Shown piece by piece: positions 1-9,130 of a stretch of DNA of 35,075 nt. A program made the translations under genes and the position numbers. The first letter of the stretch is position 1, and each line of letters begins with the position of its first letter. The stretch is from Mariprofundaceae bacterium (GTDB lineage: Bacteria; Pseudomonadota; Zetaproteobacteria; Mariprofundales; Mariprofundaceae), in assembly GCA_030950825.1 (NCBI GenBank), contig JAUZQT010000071.1:1-35075 (forward strand), written 5' to 3'. The notes beneath the pieces were generated by a model, which ran no database searches, had not been told where the DNA came from, and saw only the letters and a program-made list of their open reading frames with translations.

Positions 1-34
1 TTATAAGGTATCCTGCTAACCCATGAAAACCGTC

Positions 35-140
35 ATTCCTGCTTCGACAAGCTCAGCAACCCAACTGTATTGGGAATCCATTATAAAACAGGCGTGTTTA
101 TCATGGATCCTCAATACAAGCACTTGAGGATGACGAAATA
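35..140. repeat. Dispersed palindromic repeat, copy 1
   Basis: Non-coding gap before pheA. It contains GCTTCGACAAGCTCAG at 41-56 and, at about 107-130, a hairpin with arms TCCTCAA and TTGAGGA around a TACAAGCAC loop. Both parts recur in the same order at 13063-13165. Between the two copies the second hairpin differs by a T lost from the left arm and its pairing A lost from the right arm, so base pairing is kept. No gene is seen in 1-226. The end of this gap also holds one copy of the CTGAATAATT motif, reversed, at 205-218. Confidence 0.6.
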
Positions 141-262
141 AATGCATATTTGAGTATGCTGCGGGATAAGTCATAGGTAAGTTGCGCTGCTACTGCTTAT
201 TTTTTAATTATTCAGGATAGGTCTATTTGACTAAGTCCTACAGGTTCCTAGCGTGCATCACT

Positions 263-1396
263 ATGGATAAATTAATGAATGATATGGATATGAACGATTT
301 AAGGGCTGCCATTGATGCAGTGGATGATGATATTCTGGCTTTGATCCATAAACGCGCAGCATTGGCCTCTGCTGTGGGTGAAAGAAAAACAGCCCAAGCC
401 ACTGCCCCCTTTTATGTACCCAGTCGCGAAGCAGGTATTATTCGACGTTTATTAAAGAGAAATGCCATCGCGGCCGCCAAATCTCATGCCTCCAAAATTC
501 CAGATGAGGCCATTCATGGTATTTATCGTGGCATCATTGGGGCTTGCTTGGCTTTAGAGCACCCAATGACTATTGCTTATCTAGGCCCTGAAGGCACTTT
601 TTCACACACTGCCGCGCAGCGACAATTTGGGGAAACATCAAGCTATTTACCTTGCCCAAATTTAGCACAAGTATTCGAAGAAGTGGAAGCTGGGCGTGCT
701 ACCTATGGCGTCGTTCCCATTGAAAATGCCTTTGAAGGCGCCGTCAATGATACCCATGATAAGTTTGCTGATTTTGATATGAATCTATTTATTTGTGCTG
801 AGATTCAACTCTCCATCCATCACCAGTTATTAAGTTCATGTACGCAACTATCTGACATCAAAACAGTTTATTCTCACCCTCAACCTCTAGGCCAATGTAA
901 AGCCTGGCTCGCCTCACATTTGCCACAGGCAAATCTATGCGAGGTCGCATCAACCGGTAAAGGGGCTGAAATTGTCCAACAAGAGCACGGCAACCCACAC
1001 AGTGCAGCAGTGGCTTCCATGGCTATGGCTGAAAGGCTGGCTCTGCCTGTGATTGCATCCAATATCGAAGACCATCATCATAACACCACACGTTTTTTCG
1101 TGATTGGACAGCATGATTCACCGCCATCAGGTGAAGATAAAACAGGGCTGGTTATTGCCGTAAAAGATACACCTGGTGCGCTGTATGGCTTGATTAAACC
1201 ATTTGCTGAGCGGAGCATGGACTTAACACGGATTGAATCGCGCCCATCCAAGAAAAAACTTTGGGAATATGTGTTTTTTGTCGATGCACAAGGCCACCGT
1301 GATGATGATGATATGCGTGCGGCAATAGCCGATATAGAAACGGCAGGTGCATCTGTGAAAATGCTTGGCTCTTACCCTGTATCAAGGGCGTTATAA
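263..1396 (+). CDS. pheA: Bifunctional chorismate mutase/prephenate dehydratase
   Basis: Converts chorismate to prephenate and then to phenylpyruvate, the committed steps to phenylalanine, in the cytoplasm. From the ATG at 263 the protein has 377 residues. An AroQ-type chorismate mutase helix bundle (NDLRAAIDAVDDDILALI, with the basic ERKTA stretch) covers roughly residues 10-95. The prephenate dehydratase domain starts at IAYLGPEGTFSH and contains the catalytic-type motif NTTRFFVIG. A C-terminal ACT domain (KTGLVIAVKDTPGALYGLI, ESRPSKK) would bind phenylalanine for feedback inhibition. The start is uncertain: a TTG at 227 has a good Shine-Dalgarno (AGGATAGG, 214-221), while ATGs lie at 263, 275, 284 and 290 with weak signals. 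The next gene begins on the base after the stop codon. It is the first gene of the aromatic operon. Confidence 0.95.
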   Translation: MDKLMNDMDMNDLRAAIDAVDDDILALIHKRAALASAVGERKTAQATAPFYVPSREAGIIRRLLKRNAIAAAKSHASKIPDEAIHGIYRGIIGACLALEHPMTIAYLGPEGTFSHTAAQRQFGETSSYLPCPNLAQVFEEVEAGRATYGVVPIENAFEGAVNDTHDKFADFDMNLFICAEIQLSIHHQLLSSCTQLSDIKTVYSHPQPLGQCKAWLASHLPQANLCEVASTGKGAEIVQQEHGNPHSAAVASMAMAERLALPVIASNIEDHHHNTTRFFVIGQHDSPPSGEDKTGLVIAVKDTPGALYGLIKPFAERSMDLTRIESRPSKKKLWEYVFFVDAQGHRDDDDMRAAIADIETAGASVKMLGSYPVSRAL

Positions 1397-2500
1397 ATGG
1401 ACTGGATGCTGCAAGCGGTTGGTCAGACGCAAGGTCTTCACCCTTATATTCCAGGCAAACCCGTTGAACAGTTACTGCGCGAAAAAGGGCTGTCTCATGC
1501 CGTTAAATTGGCTTCCAACGAGAACCCTTATGGTGCAAGCCCGAAAGCCATCAAAGCGATGCAAACAACAGCCTCAGAAGTGCACCGCTACCCAGATGGC
1601 GACTGCACAAATTTGAAATCAGCCTTGGCAGATCATCATGCTGTTCAAGCATCACAAATTTTACTTGGTAATGGTTCGAATGAGGTTCTGGAATTGATTA
1701 TTCGCAGCTTTGCCGGCGTTGGTGATAACGTGGTATACAGCCAATGTGGTTTTATTGTTTATGCCTTGGCAACACAGGCAGCTGGAGCCACGCAGGTAGC
1801 GGTGCCCGATACAAAAGAATTAGGCCATGATTTGGATGCCATGGCTGCGGCGGTGAATGACAAAACCAAAGTGGTATGCATTGCCAACCCGAACAACCCA
1901 ACAGGAACCTTATTGCACAATGACCAACTACAGGCTTTTTTAGATAACCTACCCCATCATATCGTGGTGATTTTGGATGAGGCCTATCATGAGTTCGTTA
2001 CCGACATCAAAGCCGATAGCTTGAATGCCTTAAAACATCCAGGACTGGTGGTTAGCAGAACCTTCTCTAAAGCCTATGGTTTAGCAGGCTGCCGAGTTGG
2101 CTATGCGCTTGCAGATTCAGCGCTACTGAATGTGGTCAATCGTTTCCGTGAGCCGTTTAATGTCAATCACTTGGCGCAAGTCGCAGCACAGGCAGCCTTG
2201 GATGATCATGATTGGGTGATGGATAAGGTTGAAAGGGTGAAGTCTGAGCGTGCTCGTTTGGAAATAGCTTTTGAAGCATGGGGCATATTGGGTGGAAAAA
2301 GCTATGCCAACTTTGTACTACTAAAACATCCGATGGCTGGAAAAATACTTAATAAATTGGAAGATCAGGGTATTATTCCGCGCCCTCTAGCAGGCTATGG
2401 TTTAGCGAGTTATTTGCGTATATCTATCGGCACCATTGAAGAAAACTGCCTCTTATTAAAAAGTTTACATATCGCTTTAGAGCAGACATCAAATATATGA
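1397..2500 (+). CDS. hisC: Histidinol-phosphate/aromatic aminotransferase
   Basis: A PLP-dependent class I/II aminotransferase of 367 residues, the normal HisC length. Visible family motifs are NENPYGASPKA (41-51), NPNNPTG (164-170), LDEAYHEF (about 193-200) and SRTFSKAYGLAG, with the PLP-binding lysine at K225, then CRVGY. The start codon is immediately after the pheA stop and the end overlaps tyrA by four bases, so it is translationally coupled inside an aromatic operon. HisC proteins normally transaminate imidazole acetol phosphate in histidine synthesis. Some also transaminate phenylpyruvate and hydroxyphenylpyruvate. The position between pheA and tyrA suggests this one serves phenylalanine and tyrosine synthesis, perhaps with histidine as well. 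The substrate cannot be decided from sequence alone. Confidence 0.9.
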   Translation: MDWMLQAVGQTQGLHPYIPGKPVEQLLREKGLSHAVKLASNENPYGASPKAIKAMQTTASEVHRYPDGDCTNLKSALADHHAVQASQILLGNGSNEVLELIIRSFAGVGDNVVYSQCGFIVYALATQAAGATQVAVPDTKELGHDLDAMAAAVNDKTKVVCIANPNNPTGTLLHNDQLQAFLDNLPHHIVVILDEAYHEFVTDIKADSLNALKHPGLVVSRTFSKAYGLAGCRVGYALADSALLNVVNRFREPFNVNHLAQVAAQAALDDHDWVMDKVERVKSERARLEIAFEAWGILGGKSYANFVLLKHPMAGKILNKLEDQGIIPRPLAGYGLASYLRISIGTIEENCLLLKSLHIALEQTSNI

Positions 2501-3381
2501 GCTTATCAATCAAGCATCTAGTCGTGATTGGTACTGGCCTCATTGGAGGCTCGGTAGCGCTGGCTTTGCGGCGTGCTGGTTGCGTCGAACGTATTACAGG
2601 TGTCGGACGCAATGCAAGAAACCTCAAGGAGGCTGTTTCTCTGGGTGTGATTGATGATTATGAACATGATATTGGCAAGGCCGTTGCGACTGCGGATATA
2701 GTATTACTCGCTGTGCCTGTGGCAGCGTGTAAGCAAGTATTTTCAGCCTTAGCCAAGTCGTTGCCGAGTGATGCTCTTATTACAGATGCTGGCAGCACCA
2801 AACAATCAGTCATGGCCTCAGCGCAGAAATATTTAACCGATGTTTCACATTTTGTTCCTGCGCACCCCATTGCAGGAACCGAGCATTCAGGCGCTGCGGC
2901 AGCTTTTGCTGAGCTGTTTGAAAAACGCATGTGTATTTTAACACCCAATGCACAAACGGATGCCGCTGCGCTGGCACGGGTGCGTAGTTTATGGGAAACA
3001 GTCGGCTCACAGGTGAAAATTATGTCTGCAATAGAGCATGATGATGTACTGGCTTCGGTTAGTCATTTACCACACTTGGCAGCATTTGCGATTGTCAATG
3101 CTGTAAGTAAAGACAATCATGCCTTCCGCTTTGCTGCTGGTGGGTTTCGAGATTTCACACGCATTGCCTCCTCATCACCCGAAATGTGGCGGGATATAGC
3201 ACTATGCAACAGCCCAGCCCTAATGAATAAAATTGATCATTTACAAGCCGAGTTGAACATTCTACGTGAGGCATTAAAGCATGCCGATGGTGCTGTTCTG
3301 CTGGAAAAATTTAAATCGGCAAAGCTGGCTCGTGATGGCTGGTTAAACGATATGAAACAAACAAATGGAGAAACATTATGA
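2497..3381 (+). CDS. tyrA: Prephenate/arogenate dehydrogenase
   Basis: An oxidative decarboxylase leading to tyrosine, 294 residues. It opens with an NAD(P)-binding Rossmann motif GTGLIGGS (12-19) and contains ITDAGSTK (about 95-102) and the active-site stretch HPIAGTEHSG (123-132), both typical of TyrA. A helical dimerisation domain follows (LPHLAAFAIVNAV, FAAGGFRDFTRIA). The protein ends without an ACT or chorismate mutase domain, so it is a monofunctional dehydrogenase. The start overlaps the hisC stop as ATGA, and the end overlaps aroA in the same way. Cofactor preference (NAD or NADP) and substrate preference (prephenate or arogenate) cannot be read safely. Confidence 0.93.
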   Translation: MSLSIKHLVVIGTGLIGGSVALALRRAGCVERITGVGRNARNLKEAVSLGVIDDYEHDIGKAVATADIVLLAVPVAACKQVFSALAKSLPSDALITDAGSTKQSVMASAQKYLTDVSHFVPAHPIAGTEHSGAAAAFAELFEKRMCILTPNAQTDAAALARVRSLWETVGSQVKIMSAIEHDDVLASVSHLPHLAAFAIVNAVSKDNHAFRFAAGGFRDFTRIASSSPEMWRDIALCNSPALMNKIDHLQAELNILREALKHADGAVLLEKFKSAKLARDGWLNDMKQTNGETL

Positions 3382-4709
3382 ATGTCGGTGGAACACTGGT
3401 TGCAGGGCCTGCAAAATCGGGATTAAGTGGTGTAGTGAGCATTCCTGGTGATAAGTCCATGTCTCACCGAGCGATCATGCTTGCAGCGCTGGCCGATGGT
3501 ACAACAGAAATCCATGGTTTTTTACCTGGCGAAGATTGCCTAGCAACAGCGACAATGTTTACCCAGATGGGTGTCACCATTGATTGGTTGAATGACGACA
3601 AAACTTCCCTGCGTGTGCATGGTGTTGGTCTGCATGGTTTAAAGAAACCTGAAACAACATTGGATGCAGGAAATTCAGGCACATGCGTTCGTTTGATGAT
3701 GGGAGTGCTGGCTGGGCAGGCATTTGAGAGCCATATAACAGGTGATGCTTCCTTACAAGCTCGACCCATGCAGCGTGTTGCTGACCCTATTCGTCAGATG
3801 GGAGCAAGCGTCACTGGAAATGATGATTTACTGCCACTAACAATTCAGGGAGGAAAACTCAAAGGTATTCAGCATATCTCAAAAATTGCCAGTGCCCAAG
3901 TAAAATCATGTGTCTTACTCGCAGCTTTGTTTGCCGAAAATGAAACAACGGTGTCTGAACCGCGCCCAACGCGTGATCATACAGAGCGTATGTTACCCTT
4001 GTTTGGTCAACCTGTCCGCGTGGATCGCAATGGCGTGATTCATTTGCTTCCAACAGGAAAACTGACTGCACCCAATGAGCCTGTTTACATTCCCGCCGAC
4101 CCATCATCAGCCACCTTTTTTGCTGTGGCTGCGTCACTGGTTAAGCACTCCGATATTACCCTACAGCGCATTGGCATGAACCCTTTACGCAACGGCTGGA
4201 AACGTATTTTATCCGATATGAATGGCGATATGTGTTTGCAGCATGAAGTCTTGGTCGGTCAAGAATCCGTGGCTGATATTCATGTGCTGTACCGAGATTT
4301 GCATGGCATTGCAGTGAATCCAGCCGATGTACCCGATGCTATTGATGAGTTTCCAGTTTTGTTTGCAGCAGCAAGCCTCAGTGATGGTGTATTTATACTA
4401 TCCGAAGCCGAAGAATTGCGCGTGAAAGAGTCTGATCGTATTGCTGTAATGGCAGCTGCTTTGCAGGCAGCTGGTGCAAATATTGAAGAGAAACCTGATG
4501 GCGTTAAAATCATAGGCGGAAAGTTGCACGGCGATTGTACCATAAACGCCTGTGGTGATCATCGGATTGCCATGGCAATGGCGGTAGCGGCGCAGTGTGC
4601 CGAGATAGAAATTCATATTGAGAATTCAGCCTCTATTGCAACATCATTCCCTGATTTTGTGCCACTGGCTCAATCATTGGGCATGAATATACACTGGGCT
4701 GATTGTTAA
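3378..4709 (+). CDS. aroA: 3-phosphoshikimate 1-carboxyvinyltransferase (EPSP synthase)
   Basis: Joins phosphoenolpyruvate and shikimate 3-phosphate in the shikimate pathway; 443 residues, cytoplasmic. Motifs include GDKSMSHRAIMLAAL (24-38), AGNSGTCVRLMMG (97-109), GDASLQARPM, RPTRDHTERM, ADPSSATFF, DEFPVLFAAAS and KESDRI. The GNSGTCVRLMMG segment lacks the AMRPL ending of class I (Escherichia-type) enzymes. It looks more like Bacillus or Agrobacterium-type class II enzymes, but the class call is only a resemblance. The ATG overlaps the tyrA stop, and cmk begins two bases after the aroA stop. Product flow is local: this enzyme feeds chorismate to the pheA and tyrA products of the same operon. 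Confidence 0.95.
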   Translation: MNVGGTLVAGPAKSGLSGVVSIPGDKSMSHRAIMLAALADGTTEIHGFLPGEDCLATATMFTQMGVTIDWLNDDKTSLRVHGVGLHGLKKPETTLDAGNSGTCVRLMMGVLAGQAFESHITGDASLQARPMQRVADPIRQMGASVTGNDDLLPLTIQGGKLKGIQHISKIASAQVKSCVLLAALFAENETTVSEPRPTRDHTERMLPLFGQPVRVDRNGVIHLLPTGKLTAPNEPVYIPADPSSATFFAVAASLVKHSDITLQRIGMNPLRNGWKRILSDMNGDMCLQHEVLVGQESVADIHVLYRDLHGIAVNPADVPDAIDEFPVLFAAASLSDGVFILSEAEELRVKESDRIAVMAAALQAAGANIEEKPDGVKIIGGKLHGDCTINACGDHRIAMAMAVAAQCAEIEIHIENSASIATSFPDFVPLAQSLGMNIHWADC

Positions 4710-4711
4710 CG

Positions 4712-5410
4712 ATGTCGGGAACTCATTGGAAAACAACACCCAGTTTGCAAGTGGCGGTGGATGGGCCTTCTGGCTCAGGCAAAGGAACCGTCGCAATCGC
4801 CGTTGGTAAAGAGCTGGGGCTGCCTGTATTGGATACGGGTTTATTGTATCGTTTTGCAGGCTGGCAAATGGCACAAACAAATTCAGAATCATTCGATGAG
4901 CAGTCAGTTCTAAAGGTTTTGAAAAACACACTCCCACACATGCAATGGCGTGCCACAGGCGTCTTTTTTAAAAGCAAAGATTGCACTTCCCTGCTACGTG
5001 GTGAGGATGTCGGCGGCTTGGCATCACAGGTAGCACAATTCCCAAATATACGGACTATACTCCTTGATGTACAACGGGATATAGCATCACAAGGCTGTGT
5101 GATGGATGGTCGAGATATTGGCACAGTGGTATTACCCAATGCCCAAGCAAAGTTTTTTTTAACTGCCAGTCAACGCGAACGAGCCAGACGACGTTGGTCA
5201 CAACTGCATATCAAGGATAGAGAGCTATCCATTGAGCAAGTAGCTGGTGAGCTAAGAGAAAGGGATGAGCGAGACATGCAACGTGATTGTGCACCGCTTG
5301 AGCGTGCCAAAGACGCTATTCATATTGATTCCACTACCATGCGTGTGGACGAAGTTGTGGATCGCATGTTGGCAGTTCTGGAGAGACGGGATTTAATTCA
5401 ACCGACTTAG
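4712..5410 (+). CDS. cmk: Cytidylate kinase
   Basis: Phosphorylates CMP and dCMP using ATP, in pyrimidine nucleotide recycling; 232 residues. The P-loop GPSGSGKGT lies about 18 residues from the ATG, followed by LDTGLLYRFAG (nucleoside site), MDGRDIGTVVLPNA and the lid-like SQRERARRRW. These are the normal Cmk signatures and the length fits. An in-frame TTG at 4703 overlapping aroA could also serve as start, but the ATG at 4712 keeps a normal N terminus. The aroA-cmk-rpsA order is widely conserved in proteobacteria and supports the call. Confidence 0.94.
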   Translation: MSGTHWKTTPSLQVAVDGPSGSGKGTVAIAVGKELGLPVLDTGLLYRFAGWQMAQTNSESFDEQSVLKVLKNTLPHMQWRATGVFFKSKDCTSLLRGEDVGGLASQVAQFPNIRTILLDVQRDIASQGCVMDGRDIGTVVLPNAQAKFFLTASQRERARRRWSQLHIKDRELSIEQVAGELRERDERDMQRDCAPLERAKDAIHIDSTTMRVDEVVDRMLAVLERRDLIQPT

Positions 5411-5457
5411 AGTTTTGAGTATTTTGTAGATTTTATTAATAGGTGGAACCAAGAATC

Positions 5458-7152
5458 ATGGTAGAAGAACAAGCAAGCGACCAAAGCGCAATTCCAGAAG
5501 AAGACAATTTCAAAGCTATGTTTGAAGCATCATTAAAAGAGGAGCATAGCCTGAAAAAAGGCGAAAGTATTCGTGGCGTAGTGGTTGCTATCAGTGATGA
5601 GAATGTCATCATGGATATTGGAACCAAAAACGAAGGCATCATCCCTATTGCTGAGTTTACCTCATTGGCAGTCGCTATTCCTACTGTTGGTAGTGACATC
5701 GAAGCGATTGTTGTATCAGCAGGTGGTTCTGTACGCTTATCTGTTTTAGAAGAAAAACGCAGTGAATTGTGGGCAATGGTGGATACAGCAATTACTGAAG
5801 GAAAAACCGTGCGTGCCAAAATTATATCGGAAGTGAAGGGTGGGTTCCGGGTTGATTTGGGCGGTTTACAAGCCTTTATGCCACGCTCTGAAGTGGATAC
5901 CCATGCGGGCATGGGCGCTGATCAACTGCTGGATAACACCTATGATGTGAGCGTGTTGGAGGCAACACAGCAACCCTCCAATATTGTTGTATCACGCAAG
6001 CAACCCTTAGCGATTGTCGCGGAAGCAAAGCGTGCTGACTTTTTTGCCAGCGTCCACCTTGGCGACAAGATTACAGGGGAAGTAAAACGCTTGGCTGATT
6101 TTGGTGCCTTTGTCGATTTAGGTGGTATTGATGCCTTATTGCATGTCTCCGATATGGCATGGCGTCGTATTAATCACCCCTCAGAAATGCTATCCATTGG
6201 GCAATCAATCACTGCCGAAGTGGTAAAGCTAAACACTGAAACAGGGAAAATATCTATTTCAACAAAGAATTTACAACAAGACCCTTGGGAACATGTTACA
6301 GCCACCTATGATATGGACATGCGGCTAACTGGAACTGTGCGCAAACTATTGGATTTTGGTGCTGTCGTTGAATTGGAAGCTGGCGTAGAGGGTTTAATTC
6401 ACCGCTCTGAAATGAGCTGGACACGCCAAGACGTTAAGCCTACTGAAATATTGGCAGAAGGCGATGTTGTTGATGTCGCCGTATTGGAAGTAAATGCTGA
6501 TCAACGCCGTATTCGTTTAAGTCTGAAAGAAGTTGCTGAAAACCCATGGCAAGCGTGGATGACAGAGCACCCAGAAGGATCACGCGTAACTGGAAAAATT
6601 CGCAACATCACAGATTTTGGATTTTTTGTAGGTTTGGCTGATGGCCTTGATGGTTTGGTGCATATTGGCAATCTATCTTGGACTGAAGCTGGTGAGGAAG
6701 TCATACAATCTTACAGTAAAGGTCAGGATATTAAATGTGTTGTGTTGGGTGTAGATGTTGCCAAGCAACGTATTGGCCTTGGCATCAAGCAGCTGTCTGA
6801 TGATCCCTTTGAAGTTTTTATTTCGGGCGTAAAACGTGGCGCTTCAATCAAAGGGAAAGTTACTGAAATTGTTTCTGGCGCCGTGTGGGTTGAATTGGCT
6901 GAGGGTGTTCGTGCCCGTTTAGCATTGCGCGAAGTGCCAAAAGATCATGACACCTTAAAAGAAGGCGATGAAATTGAAGCCAAAGTCATTGATGTCAACC
7001 GCAGACGTCGGCAAGTTGATTTATCAATTCGCCAGTTTTTGAATGATGAAGAGCGCGAAGCTGTGCGCCAATATAGTCAGTCGCTTGTATCAAAAGAAGA
7101 GCCTTCGGCATTAGCACTGGAGTTGCAACGCAAATTGTTGGGTAAAGTTTAA
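5458..7152 (+). CDS. rpsA: 30S ribosomal protein S1
   Basis: An RNA-binding ribosomal protein needed to load structured mRNAs; 564 residues from the ATG, close to the usual six-domain length. Six S1 repeats can be counted, beginning near GESIRGVVVAI, GKTVRAKIISE, GDKITGEVKRLADFGAFVDL, LTGTVRKLLDFGAVVEL, GSRVTGKIRNITDFGFFVGL and GASIKGKVTEI. The first two are degenerate, as usual for the ribosome-binding domains, while the middle repeats have the full DFGAFV signature. The ATG at 5458 is preceded by AGGTGG (5441-5446); an in-frame GTG at 5443 lies inside that ribosome binding site and is unlikely. A 47-base gap from cmk shows no clear terminator. Confidence 0.96.
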   Translation: MVEEQASDQSAIPEEDNFKAMFEASLKEEHSLKKGESIRGVVVAISDENVIMDIGTKNEGIIPIAEFTSLAVAIPTVGSDIEAIVVSAGGSVRLSVLEEKRSELWAMVDTAITEGKTVRAKIISEVKGGFRVDLGGLQAFMPRSEVDTHAGMGADQLLDNTYDVSVLEATQQPSNIVVSRKQPLAIVAEAKRADFFASVHLGDKITGEVKRLADFGAFVDLGGIDALLHVSDMAWRRINHPSEMLSIGQSITAEVVKLNTETGKISISTKNLQQDPWEHVTATYDMDMRLTGTVRKLLDFGAVVELEAGVEGLIHRSEMSWTRQDVKPTEILAEGDVVDVAVLEVNADQRRIRLSLKEVAENPWQAWMTEHPEGSRVTGKIRNITDFGFFVGLADGLDGLVHIGNLSWTEAGEEVIQSYSKGQDIKCVVLGVDVAKQRIGLGIKQLSDDPFEVFISGVKRGASIKGKVTEIVSGAVWVELAEGVRARLALREVPKDHDTLKEGDEIEAKVIDVNRRRRQVDLSIRQFLNDEEREAVRQYSQSLVSKEEPSALALELQRKLLGKV

Positions 7153-7242
7153 CATGAAACAAATGAGCAGCTGAAGCTTTTTCAGCCTGTGATAAATGTT
7201 GCATATCATGGGGTAAAAAATTCATCTGCGTTAGGAGGAAAG

Positions 7243-7527
7243 ATGACGAAATCGGAATTGGTAGACGTTGTTGCGGAAGTGCATGATCAAATTACACGGC
7301 GTGAAGCAGAGGTTGTGGTCAACGAAGTCATTAATGCTATTGCTGGTGCTTTAAGTGCTGGGAAGCGTGTGGAGTTGCGTGGTTTCGGCAGCTTTACCAT
7401 TAAAAAGCGCGAGCCTCGAATTGGGCGCAACCCTAAAACGGGAGAAGCTGTAAAAGTTCCTGCCAAACGGGTTCCCTACTTTAAGCCTGGGAAGGCACTG
7501 CGTGAGCGGGTTGATGCCGCGAAATAA
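7243..7527 (+). CDS. ihfB: Integration host factor subunit beta
   Basis: A DNA-bending protein of the HU/IHF family, 94 residues. Features are MTKSELVDVVAE at the start, VELRGFGSFTIKKREPRIGR and the DNA-arm segment RNPKTGEAVKVPAKRVPYFK, then the C-terminal helix GKALRERV. The VPAKRVPYFKPGKALR region and the conserved place after rpsA favour IHF beta over HU. The ATG at 7243 has a strong Shine-Dalgarno, TAGGAGGA (7232-7239). The upstream in-frame GTG at 7189 is not needed. IHF would normally work as a heterodimer; an ihfA gene is not in this window. Confidence 0.92.
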   Translation: MTKSELVDVVAEVHDQITRREAEVVVNEVINAIAGALSAGKRVELRGFGSFTIKKREPRIGRNPKTGEAVKVPAKRVPYFKPGKALRERVDAAK

Positions 7528-7536
7528 CGCTGTATA

Positions 7537-7854
7537 ATGTCTGTTTTTCTTGCAAGTAGAAAACACTGGTTAAATATTGCTGTGATGGCTTTATTGCTCG
7601 CGTTTTTTATTATCTTTGCGTTATCAAATTTAAGCAAAGTAGAAGTACGTTTATTGGGCATGCATAGCCAAGCTATATGGCTTTCCATTCCCATTTTCAT
7701 TGCTTTTCTATTGGGTTTTTCAGGGGGGATGTTGTCGTTAAGTTTCTCACGCCGCAAACACAAGCTGGAAATTTCTAAATTGCGTGCAGAGAATAAATTA
7801 TTGCATCAGGAAGTAGAAAACCTACGTAATATACCCTTGCAGGATGATGTTTAA
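7537..7854 (+). CDS. lapA: Lipopolysaccharide assembly protein A-like (LapA, DUF1049)
   Basis: A small inner-membrane protein of 105 residues. Two hydrophobic segments are visible, about residues 12-32 (IAVMALLLAFFIIFALSNL) and 46-70 (AIWLSIPIFIAFLLGFSGG). A basic, coiled-coil-like tail follows (KLEISKLRAENKLLHQEVENL). This is the LapA/YciS pattern: two membrane helices and a cytoplasmic coiled coil. LapA works with LapB in control of LPS amounts. It starts nine bases after the ihfB stop with no clear Shine-Dalgarno. The position before lapB supports the call. Confidence 0.82.
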   Translation: MSVFLASRKHWLNIAVMALLLAFFIIFALSNLSKVEVRLLGMHSQAIWLSIPIFIAFLLGFSGGMLSLSFSRRKHKLEISKLRAENKLLHQEVENLRNIPLQDDV

Positions 7855-7932
7855 TATCCCTTATTACTGGAAGTCTTCAAAAACCGTCGCCAGCGGTAAA
7901 AAAAGCAATGCAAAACGCCGATGCTTTGGAAC

Positions 7933-7953
7933 GCAGTCTTTTTTTAAGACTGC
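7933..7953. other. Short hairpin in the lapA-lapB gap
   Basis: Perfect 8-base arms GCAGTCTT and AAGACTGC around a five-T loop, followed by CTATTTT. It could be a weak attenuator or partial terminator between lapA and lapB. The T tract is in the loop rather than after the stem, so an intrinsic terminator call would be weak. Confidence 0.35.
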
Positions 7954-7974
7954 CTATTTTATAAATACCTTTAT

Positions 7975-9120
7975 ATGACAACACTATTACTTGTTTTATT
8001 GCTTGCAGCGCTGATTCTTGCTTGGGTATTATTTTGGCGGCAATGGCAACAAGATGACGCTGAACCAAGCATTGAACATGATGAGCGGGTAAGCCCACTG
8101 CTTCGTGGTATTAATTATTTATTGGTTGATAAACCAGATTTAGCACTGCAAGAAATGGTGCAAGTAGCCAAACTTCGTTCTGAGGCAGCTGATGTTTACA
8201 TGGCTTTGGGCGAAATGTTTCGCTCACATGGTGAGATTGGACGTGCTGTTCGCATCCATCAAAATATTTTAGCGCGCCCAGATGTTAGCTCTGAACTTTA
8301 TTTGCAAGCCCACTTCGCCTTGGCAAAAGACTTTCAAACGGGCGGGCTTCTGGATCGTGCCTTGCGTCATTATCAAAAAGTACTGGATGTGAAATCAGGG
8401 CATTTAAACGCACTGAAGGCATCTTTGCGTATTCGAGAGCAAAGCAGTGAATGGTTAAAGGCTGAAGCATTATTATCACGCATTGAACAATTACAGGGAG
8501 ATCAAAACGCCTTGCATCGCGCCTATTTATGGGGTGCATTGGCCGAAGATGCAATACAGAAAAAACAGTTCGATGTTGCCCAAGAATATGCTGAAAAATC
8601 ATTGGCATTGTCCGTCAACTGTGGGCATGCATACATATTATTGATGAGCTTGGCGCTCCAATCTGGCAAGTATGATAACGTTAAAAATATATTACTGGCG
8701 ATGCAACAGGATGCACCTATTTATGTGCACTTATTAATCCCACTACTGCTAAAAGAAGATATATTTTATGACACGATCATGGATTATTGGCATCGCCAGC
8801 AAGACCATGAGTTGGCGTTGGCATGGATGGAAGAAGTTGCCAAACAAGATAGAGATGAAGCAATAACCCTAAAGGAAAATCTATCCTTCATGCCATTAAG
8901 TTTACGGAATTCATTGCGCTTAGCTGCCATCGGCATGAATGATGATGCTGTATTTGTACTGCAAGCAAAACAGTGGAGGGCAAGCATGAAACATTATTGC
9001 TGCGCTCAGTGCGGGGTTCAAACAGTGGACATGCGCTGGCAGTGCCCACAATGCCATCAATGGGGAAGCATGTGCCCCATCTTAGAGGATGATGGGCTAA
9101 GCCGAATTATTCATAAATAG
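7975..9120 (+). CDS. lapB: Lipopolysaccharide assembly protein B (TPR and rubredoxin-type zinc domain)
   Basis: An inner-membrane anchored regulator of LPS synthesis, 381 residues, similar in length to LapB/YciM. An N-terminal membrane helix (LLLVLLLAALILAWVLFW) is followed by tetratricopeptide-like helices through most of the protein. The C-terminal metal-binding knuckle has CAQC (C343, C346) and CPQC (C357, C360), followed by HQWGS as in the family. In Escherichia coli LapB promotes FtsH degradation of LpxC. That role is family knowledge, not seen here. No Shine-Dalgarno is obvious before the ATG. Confidence 0.9.
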   Translation: MTTLLLVLLLAALILAWVLFWRQWQQDDAEPSIEHDERVSPLLRGINYLLVDKPDLALQEMVQVAKLRSEAADVYMALGEMFRSHGEIGRAVRIHQNILARPDVSSELYLQAHFALAKDFQTGGLLDRALRHYQKVLDVKSGHLNALKASLRIREQSSEWLKAEALLSRIEQLQGDQNALHRAYLWGALAEDAIQKKQFDVAQEYAEKSLALSVNCGHAYILLMSLALQSGKYDNVKNILLAMQQDAPIYVHLLIPLLLKEDIFYDTIMDYWHRQQDHELALAWMEEVAKQDRDEAITLKENLSFMPLSLRNSLRLAAIGMNDDAVFVLQAKQWRASMKHYCCAQCGVQTVDMRWQCPQCHQWGSMCPILEDDGLSRIIHK

Positions 9121-9130
9121 TGCAGACTAA

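Noticed and set aside
205-218. ArgR-type operator (ARG box) for the CTGAATAATTCA motif
   Set aside because: ARG boxes have TGAAT and ATTCA four bases apart; here they are one base apart, and the motif recurs beside unrelated genes and as repeat ends.
1-226. Attenuator or leader peptide for pheA
   Set aside because: No phenylalanine-rich short frame or terminator hairpin with a T tract is visible; the gap is explained by the dispersed repeat.
7907-7963. Tiny frame of 18 codons before lapB
   Set aside because: No clear ribosome binding site, and its sequence runs through the hairpin at 7933-7953.
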